From Dactylorhiza incarnata (Eukaryota > Streptophyta > Magnoliopsida > Asparagales > Orchidaceae): DNA of 64,000 nt. The stretch is from contig JAWHQI010000718.1 of NCBI GenBank assembly GCA_033032865.1, positions 62,001 through 126,000 on the forward strand, written 5' to 3'. Shown one piece after another: positions 57,484-64,000 of this stretch. The number at the start of each line of letters is the position of its first letter. Position 1 is the first letter of the stretch. The translations under genes and the position numbers were made by a program. The notes under the pieces are model-generated. The model saw only the letters and a program-made list of their open reading frames with translations, made no database searches and had not been told where the DNA came from.

Positions 57484-58080
57484 ATGGCGGAACAACGGAT
57501 GCCTCATCTACTAGCGGCCAAGAATATTTTGAAGTATGTCAAGGCGACTTCGGATATGGGTCTCCTATACAGGAGGGATGCGGGCTTCGAGGTGCATGGG
57601 TACATGGATGTTGATTATGGGGGAGATTTGGATGATCGGAAGTCGACGTCTGGATTCGTCTTCATGGCGGGCCCTACGGCTATATCATGGTGCAGCAAGA
57701 AGCAGGATTTCGTGTCTGTCTCTACCACGGAAGCGGAATACCAGGCTTCGGCCTTGGCAGCTCAAGAAGCCATCTGGCTTAGGAGGTTGGTAGGAGACAT
57801 CCATAAGGAGGTTCGTGGTCCGACTCTACTTCGTGGCGACAATCAGAGTGCACTCAAACTGGTTACTAATCCAGTGTGTCACGCGAGGACCAAACATATC
57901 GAGATCGAGAATCATTTCATTCGTGAGAAAGTGTTGGAGGGGTCTCTTTCGGTCGAGCATGATCAGAGTATGGACAACGTTGCTAACATATTCACAAAGG
58001 CGCTGGCGAAGGGGGCGTTCACTCGGCTGAGGAGTTTACTTGGGCTGTTTTCAACTTCCCACTTCAAGGCGGAGTGTTGA
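57484..58080 (+). pseudogene. RNase H of element G
   Basis: A 198-codon frame picks up after the TRIM. It carries the copia RNase H pattern: DVDYGGDLDDRKSTSGFVF, SWCSKKQDFVSVSTTEAEYQA, LLRGDNQSALKL and RTKHIEIENHFIREKV. It ends at a TGA next to the polypurine tract AAGGCGGAG. The domain itself looks intact, but it is cut off from its polyprotein. Confidence 0.88.
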
Positions 58081-58151
58081 AAATGTTGATGTGTGAAGTT
58101 GGGGGTCTGGGAGGTTGTCGCGCGGTCTGGTCTAACTGCGCGATCTTGCGG

Positions 58152-58156
58152 TCTCC
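58152..58156. repeat. Target-site duplication of element H (TCTCC), left copy
   Basis: TCTCC is repeated exactly at 61,833-61,837. The G 5' LTR shows the uninterrupted target GGTCTCCTCTGCGG at 51,991-52,004. Confidence 0.93.
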
Positions 58157-58465
58157 TGATGGAGGCAAGGACCCGTCGGATGGTTGTGTTCGTGTTCGTG
58201 ATTCCACGACGACGCACTACTTTGATCGCGGCGGCAAATTTGAAGACTATGATGGAAGATGCCGCGGGATTATTGGAGTTGGCTTGGTCTATGTTCGAGT
58301 CGGCACGGTTCATGTTGGAGCACTCTTGGTCCATGACGATGGCGGATGACGGCGCCACTCCACCCATGACGTGCGCCATCGCCGCTACAACTTCCATCTG
58401 TGGCGCTTGAATTAATAGTTATAATTATAATCATTTTAATTTAATTAGTATTGTGTGTTATTTCA
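58157..58465 (+). repeat. Truncated 5' LTR of element H
   Basis: Matches 60,482-60,800 with few differences (a four-base indel in attagctagt). The match ends abruptly at GTTATTTCA. Confidence 0.88.
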
Positions 58466-58679
58466 GTTTCATTAAGGTTTAGGTGGTTACAAAAATTAAA
58501 CGCTCATAATTTTTATACTGGACAGCACCTAATTTTTCACTAGTAATGACTACTAGGCGGAATCCGGGGTATCCCCCGCCCCTTTCACGTATAACTAAAC
58601 CACGGGCCTGCTCTATGAAGATAATTAGGTTCAGTCGTGACCCGATGCACCGATTTAGATTAAATTTTAAACATGGTGA

Positions 58680-59399
58680 AAAGTGGTGTAGGCTCGTTGT
58701 TGACAGCATTTGCATACTAACACTATATCGGAGAATGCGGTGTCTAGGATGATGGTGACCACTGAACCACACCCTTGCCCTTATCGGCTCGTATGCCCTG
58801 ACGATAGCATATTCCTAGTGTCCAGGCGTTGTTTGGTACCCCTCACCATCCGAGCCTATTCTGAGCCCATCTGGTGCGATGTCCTTCCAATGAAGGATTT
58901 CCATATATTGCTAGGACGTCCATGGCTTACTGACCATGTTGTCATCCACGATAACCAAGACAACACGTTAGAATTCCAACATAATTGTCAGCTTTTCATT
59001 TTTAAGTTCAGCCCGCCCAGAAAGCCCACAGTCTCATCTGGAGACACATGTGGCTCGGTTGAGTCGACACCACCCGGTATTGACACACATGGGGATATTG
59101 ACACCGTTAGTCAAATTCAGCCCTTTGATTGTGTTAGCCACTCTGAGGCCAACACACAGAGCTTGATCATAAGACCGGAGTCTGATCCTATTAGTCCCAT
59201 CCTGCCCCGTGATATTTTCCCTGTGGAGGCACCCACGTCTGATTTAGTGCAAGAGAGTGAGGTTGCCCTGATTAGTCAACCTATGCACGTTCCCATTATC
59301 CTTAGTGAGCTTTCTGTTGGACATCTCGAGGTCACTCAGGAGGTTGATGATTATGGTGAGCTTATGGTTAGTGATTTTTCTATGTCCTTTAGTGGGTAG
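58680..59399 (+). pseudogene. Gypsy-type aspartic protease of element H
   Basis: Around 58,690-58,710 VVDS marks the active-site strand, where the glycine of DSG is replaced and a frame slip occurs. From 58,710 the open frame reads TNTISENAV, TEPHPCPYRL, CLVPLTI and WCDVLPMKDFHILLGRPWLTD, the retropepsin part of plant Ty3/gypsy polyproteins (ILLGRPW is the conserved C-terminal box). A TAG ends it at 59,397-59,399; the same frame then continues as the next entry. The listed start is not an ATG. Confidence 0.7.
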
Positions 59400-60677
59400 G
59401 ACAAACGGTCCAATTCATTATCTATTGGTAGCACTTGTGTGAGCCTATATTCTGCACTTGTGGACCCTTGGTTCGTGTTAGCTTCCGCCTTGAGCCTACA
59501 CCCATTTAAGGTTGCCTGGAGCTCCCAAAATTCAGCCCCAACCTTGAGGTATGACATGGAACTCGTTACCCCCGCTGGGCGTGTTGAGTGGTTTTGTTGG
59601 GTTATTCTTCCTATGTTAGCTGACCCTACTACGCAAGATCACCCTAGGCTTTGTGATCATGACACCACTCACGTTAGGAGCGCTAGCATACTTGAATTTA
59701 ATTTAGGGGACGAAGTCACAAAATTTTTGAGACTTTTTCCACCCAAGGACCCCCCACACCTTAGTACGATCATGGATTTAAGTTTATGTTATGACATACC
59801 ATATGTTCCACGATGTCTTCACTCACCCGGACTTGCTGATACATTGCTAGCCGACCCACTTGGGTCCATTCACTCTATGTTCACCGCACCCAATGGAGCA
59901 TCCCGCTTTATGCTCGACTCGGTTTTAGTGGATCTTTCCCCTGGAAAGTTGCCTCTTGGCAACTTAGTGAGCAATGTTAGTATTTTCGGTACTTTTCGTC
60001 GAATAATTCTAATGCTAGAAACTTTCGCGTCACCATCGAAAATTTTTGCTGAGCGGGGCCCCAACCTCATTTTTAGTGTTTCGAGATGTCTTTCATTTTT
60101 TCTAGAGCCACTACATTTAGCTTTCTTCTCGTTTCCCACCACTAAAAATTCTGATGGGATGAGAGGTGAGTGGGGTAGCATGTCGTTCACTCTCATGGTG
60201 ATCTCTGGAGGTATGAAGTCTTTTGATGTATTAGCACTTTCCCCTTCTTTTTCCAATGCTATGATCAAGGCCCTTGGGCCCTACTTTTTGCTTGACAGGT
60301 TGCCGCAGGTGGACATTTCTTTGGGGCCAAGCTGGGCCCCTTGCTGCTTCTTGCCACCCTGGCCGGATGGGCCACACTCACGGTCCGCTCCCTCGGACGT
60401 ACTTCTACAGGTTGCTGCTCGGCTACACCAGTTCCTTCACTCCCACTCATCGGTGATGAGTGTTTTTGAGTGGGGGAGGATTGATGGAGGCAAGGACCCG
60501 CCGGATGGTTGTGTTCGTGTTCGTGATTCCACGATGACGCACTACTTTGATCGCGGCGGCAAATTTGAAGACTATGATGGAAGATGCCGCGGGATTATTG
60601 GAGTCGGCTTGATGGTCTATGTTCGAGTCGGCACGGTTCATGTTGGAGCACTCTTGGTCCATGACGATAGCGGATGA
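59400..60677 (+). CDS. Long unrecognised frame of element H (412 codons from 59,439)
   Basis: The frame is continuous with the protease frame except for one TAG and stays open across the interior. It enters the 3' LTR at 60,482, so the last 65 codons are LTR. The protein has hydrophobic stretches (VEWFCWVILPMLA; LSFFLEPLHLAFFSF) and LILMLETFASP-like helices, but no RT, integrase, zinc-knuckle or chromodomain motif that I can see. Its order after a protease, where RT is expected, is unusual. It could be an extra ORF of a non-autonomous family or captured DNA. I do not assign a function. Confidence 0.5.
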   Translation, partial: DKRSNSLSIGSTCVSLYSALVDPWFVLASALSLHPFKVAWSSQNSAPTLRYDMELVTPAGRVEWFCWVILPMLADPTTQDHPRLCDHDTTHVRSASILEFNLGDEVTKFLRLFPPKDPPHLSTIMDLSLCYDIPYVPRCLHSPGLADTLLADPLGSIHSMFTAPNGASRFMLDSVLVDLSPGKLPLGNLVSNVSIFGTFRRIILMLETFASPSKIFAERGPNLIFSVSRCLSFFLEPLHLAFFSFPTTKNSDGMRGEWGSMSFTLMVISGGMKSFDVLALSPSFSNAMIKALGPYFLLDRLPQVDISLGPSWAPCCFLPPWPDGPHSRSAPSDVLLQVAARLHQFLHSHSSVMSVFEWGRIDGGKDPPDGCVRVRDSTMTHYFDRGGKFEDYDGRCRGIIGVGLMVYVRVGTVHVGALLVHDDSG

Positions 60678-61832
60678 CGGCGCCACTCCACCCATGACGT
60701 GCGCCATCGCCGCTACAACTTCCATCCGTGGCGCTTGAATTAATAGTTATAATTATAATCATTTTAATTTAATTAGCTAGTATTGTGTGTTATTTCATGT
60801 TTGCATTTTATTTTGGACCTTAATTAAGTATTCATGTGTATTTGGGCAGCATGTAGCCTTTATCTTTGTTTGGCCCTATATATGTGGCCTCAAGTAATAG
60901 TTGAAGGCAGATTATTGATGAGAATAAAAAAAACGTGAAACCCTAAAGTGTTTCCTCCCCCTCTCTCTCTCTCTCTCTACTCTAGCCGCCCCTTCTAATT
61001 TTTCCCTCCAGGTAAGGTTTCGGCCAGCACCAAGGCCGACCATCTCCTCTCCCCCCCTCCTTGCTCTTGGCCGCCCTCTCTCTCTCCCGTGCTCCACTCT
61101 TTCATGGCCGGCCACCTCCTCTCCACCCCCTCCTTGCATCTTGGTCAGCCCTCTCATCCCTACAGCCACCTATTTCTTGCTCCACCACTCAAAGGCCGAG
61201 CACCACAAAAAAACAGCCCTCCTCCTTCCAGTTTTGGCCCTCTCTCAAGATGTTTTGGACTTGCTCGTGGCGGCCGGTTTTGAAGGTGACGGTGCTCTAC
61301 TTCAAGGATTCCCCTCCGGCGACCACCACCGTGAACGATCTAGGATTTCTACAACCCCCGGATCTACGATTCCGGGAAGGGTAACGCCTCCTACTTATTG
61401 TGAGATTTCTCTTAAGTTAATTGCGGTGGAATAGAATTGTGACGGATTTTCTCGACGCTATTTTCTCGTGATTATTTTCATTTGGAGAGTGGAACACTCT
61501 AGAATTTTATCTTTTATTCGACGAGGAGTGGTGATCCTCTTTTGCTTTTGTTGGGGAAGATCTTCCTATTTTCTGAAGTCTTGCTTTCGGAGGATCTTCT
61601 TTGGTACAACACAATCGCTTGTCCGGACGCAAACACTCGCCCCTTTAGCTTAACGGATCCCGGCTTATCGCCGATGATTCGATCTTGTCACGGAGTTTCT
61701 ATTCGTACGCTTACGAAAATTTATATTAAGTTTATTCGAGTGCTGCGTTTGATTAGTGTTTGGTTCGAGCGGAACGTTGAGAGTTTTAGTTCGTAGTCGC
61801 GTGCGACTGCCTCATTCCGGTAGCCTACATCA
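60482..61832 (+). repeat. 3' LTR of element H
   Basis: 1,351 bp, preceded by the polypurine tract GAGTGGGGGAGGAT. Contains CTATATATG at 60,876-60,884 as probable TATA box and a (CT)n tract at about 60,957-60,980 in the probable leader. Frames inside it have no recognisable product. Confidence 0.88.
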
Positions 61833-63000
61833 TCTCCTCTGCGGTATGACCTATTCGGTCTAGCCGCAGTCTCTTGTCTATTCGGCCTGACCGTTGTTCT
61901 CTTTGTCCAAGGCTGTCGAGGTGAGGTCGTGCGGTCTGGTTCGTTAGACCGCGTGGCGAGCTGTTATTCTGTACTTATGCGGGTTAAGCTGTTAACTGCA
62001 CAGGGTTGTTGTTCTGGTATCCGGACAGTCCGGTATGGTGACTGTTTGGGCTCTTGATGGTGCGCGCCGACTAAGGTTTTCTTAGTCGCGCGGTATCCCC
62101 TTTGTGTTCGCATAAGCTGGTCCCTTGGCGATCTGCTGATGTATGCGGACACTGATGTTGGTCGACTTGGTGGGTTGTTGCCTTAGTCGACTTGGCTGTG
62201 TTCACGGTCTCTAGAGGAGGTCTCGTATATGCGAACACTGGTGGTGGGCGTTATGACCATGCGGGATGTCATGATCGTGCGTCTTCTTGGGGGAGTGGCG
62301 ATCTCCTGGTCAGGATTGAAGTCGGCGAGCTCACTAAGCGCAGAGCGATCTTCTGCTGACCGCGCGGGTGGACCAATCTTGGTCGCGCGATCAGGGCGGT
62401 GACTCTATCTCATAGGGTGGTGACTGGATCTGATCCCACGCCTATAAATAGGTGTCGCTGTAGCAGCAATATCATCGCACCAAGTGTAAGCTGAACTCGT
62501 GCCTAGAACTTGCGGTCTCTTTTTTTTGTGACCGCCCGGTTTGCTGATTGAACTTCCTTTGTGCAGCTTCTGCGGATTGTGCGGATAGCAGTGGTCACCT
62601 CTTCTTCTAAAGTGTCTGGGCGTTCTTGCGGCTTACAGTGTGGGTTGCTGGAGTTCGGGAGAATCAGTGGAGTTCGGGAGGTCACGGAACTTTAATGGTG
62701 TTGTTCAAGTTGTCAGCAGACTGTTCGCGCGGTCTCCTCTTTTAGTCGCGCAAACATCCTTGCCTGCATGGTTAGGCGGCTTCTGTGTTCAGACCGCCAG
62801 TTATCTTTCTTCAGCATTTTACTTTTCCTTTTGGTTTTGTGTACTTGCGAAATCATGTCTCGCCGTGTATACCTCGCTCTGTAATGAAGATTCCTGCTGT
62901 TATCAATAAAGATTGTTTTGTTTCATGTGCTTCTGGTTGTTGACTGTAACTTTAAGTTGTACGATTCCTGCTCACTCCTAGATCTACGGAAAATTTCACA

Positions 63001-64000
63001 ACCACCGCCACAATGTTAGCACTTCCCGACTTTGACCTCATTCTAGGAATGGAAAAGTGGTTAAAAATGCATGGAGCTCTTTTAAACTGCGCAACATAAG
63101 AAGTCACCTTACGCTCCACATCAAATAACGAACTCATCTTCAAAGGTATTAATCAATTTCTCGAACATTACTATCCTCCATTCAAGTAGTTAAAGCTTAT
63201 ACTCAAGGAGAGGTGGTATTCGAGGTATGCATTGAAATGATAAGCAGAAGTAGTAATATAATCGAGGTATCGATAGATAATGTATTTCCTCGAGGTGTTC
63301 CTAGAGAAACTACCTGTACTACTACCTCTCTGTGAGGTCGAGTTCAAAATTGAACTAATACCTAGAGCTCGACCTGTATCCTGAGCCCCTTATCGAATTG
63401 CCCCAAGAGAACTAGCCGAGTTTAGGAAGCAACTAGAAGAGTTGATCAAGGATGGCTTTGTCCGTCCCACTTCATCTCCATGGGGAGCCCCGATCCTTTT
63501 TATCAAGAAAAAGGATGGGACACTATGACTTTGTATCGATTATCGAGAACTCAACTGATTAATGGTATGAAACACATACCCCCATCCCCAAATAGATGAA
63601 ATCTTTGACCAACTTTAAGGAGCATGTGTCTTCTCTAAACTACTCTTAAGATCCGACTACTACCAATTACGGATCCAGGATGAAGATATCAAAAATACCG
63701 CCTTTAGCCTGAGAAATGGGCTATACGAATTTACAGTAATGCAGTTTGGCCTCACTACTGCCCCCTCAGCATTTTTGACGTTAATGAACCATGTCTTCGT
63801 AACCTACCTAGACATCTTTGTCATCGTCTTTATAGATGACATTTTGTTGTACTCCAAGAACGAGAAGGACCATACCCAACACTTAAGGTGGTCTTGGAAA
63901 AGCTAAAGGAGCAAGCACTTATTTACTAAATTCAGCAAATACGAATTTTGGCTAAAAGAGGTTGGCTTTCTAGGCTATATAATTAATTCAGCAGGAATAG
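63001..64000 (+). pseudogene. Old chromovirus-type gypsy: second half of protease and RT, cut by the window edge
   Basis: ALPDFDLILGMEKWL continues the protease interrupted at 51,979. RT follows: [34 protein letters not shown], then with stops and shifts [25 protein letters not shown], the FIDDILLYS catalytic box near 63,828-63,855, and FSKYEFWLKEVGFLGYII. At least five lesions are visible. It runs off the right edge. Confidence 0.85.

Larger units (their letters stand above)
58157..61832 (+). mobile_element. Element H: internally deleted gypsy-like element with a protease and a long unknown frame
   Basis: Starts TGATGGAGG and ends CTACATCA, with TCTCC on both sides. The 5' LTR keeps only its first 309 bp (58,157-58,465), which match the start of the 3' LTR (60,482-61,832). 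The rest of the LTR, primer site and gag are gone. The interior (58,466-60,481) has a gypsy-type protease and then an unrecognised long frame; no RT or integrase is present. Confidence 0.85.
51980..63000 (+). mobile_element. Element G: Ty1/copia retrotransposon interrupted by a TRIM array and element H
   Basis: Order is 5' LTR, tRNA-iMet primer site, gag, protease, integrase, RT, RNase H, 3' LTR: integrase before RT defines copia. It sits inside a chromovirus protease. Pol has many stops and shifts, and the two LTRs differ clearly (about 5% by eye). The 5' LTR lacks some 50-65 bases at its start compared with the 3' LTR, and the flanks (AACAG and ACCAC) are not a convincing duplication. Confidence 0.9.
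58075..63000 (+). repeat. 3' LTR of element G, split by element H
   Basis: Part one is 58,075 (after polypurine tract AAGGCGGAG; start could be 58,092) to 58,156, part two 61,838-63,000, with H between. The joined length is about 1.24 kb. It ends GAAAATTTCACA and then returns to chromovirus protease. TATA box at 62,443-62,450. Confidence 0.85.

Noticed and set aside
61061..61434. Frames rich in Pro/Ser in the 3' LTR of H
   Set aside because: They come from a C/T-rich leader with (CT)n. Three overlapping frames are open because of composition.
51975..63005. Target-site duplication of copia G (AACAG versus ACCAC)
   Set aside because: Only three of five bases agree and the 5' LTR start is shortened, so I do not claim it.

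Overview
The window looks like plant nuclear DNA made almost entirely of nested LTR retrotransposons. The lineages are those of flowering plants: Athila-type Ty3/gypsy gag-pol with a tRNA-Asp primer site, an Athila ORF-1 remnant, a Ty1/copia element with a tRNA-iMet primer site, a TRIM and chromovirus-like pol fragments. I see no intact single-copy host gene, no tRNA or rRNA gene and no CRISPR array. The species cannot be named from this sequence. Letters A to H are local element names.

Left block (1-10,444). Element A (minus, Athila) runs off the left edge. It has a 5' LTR, a primer-binding site and a gag-pol frame that stays open for 1,384 codons. A abuts the 3' end and LTR of element B (plus, same LTR family as E). 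B ends inside the 3' LTR of element C, an old Athila relative (minus). C continues to 10,444 and resumes at 42,164. Its ORF-1 (envelope-like) remnant is cut in two by element D.

Central nest (10,440-42,163). D (minus; 3.8-4.0 kb LTRs; TSD CAGAG) contains E (minus; 1.6 kb LTRs; TSD GTTGG). E contains a probable solo LTR, and that is split by F (minus, Athila; 2.35 kb LTRs; TSD AAGTG). By eye the LTR pairs differ by about 10% in D, 4-5% in E and 1.4% in F, which matches the nesting order. F carries gag-protease and pol with three small lesions. E lacks pol but has a gag-like remnant with a CCHC knuckle. D has no recognisable pol.

Right block (42,164-64,000). This is a patchwork of the rest of C, a chromovirus-type LTR fragment, a decayed Athila gag, a copia gag fragment, an unrecognised gene-like reading frame with a possible intron (47.2-48.9 kb), and an old chromovirus. 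Copia element G (51,980-63,000) splits the chromovirus protease. G is itself interrupted by a three-LTR TRIM array (56,725-57,473, TSD GAGTC) and by element H (58,157-61,832, TSD TCTCC), which keeps a protease and a long unrecognised frame.

The most unusual signal cuts across families. Nearly every LTR here, Gypsy and Copia alike, carries an array of short CpG-rich hairpins in its U3, usually just upstream of the TATA box. The arms differ by family: CACGCCC/GGGCGTG, GCACGAC/GTCGTGC, TCGACGA/TCGTCGA and GCGGTCT/AGACCGC.
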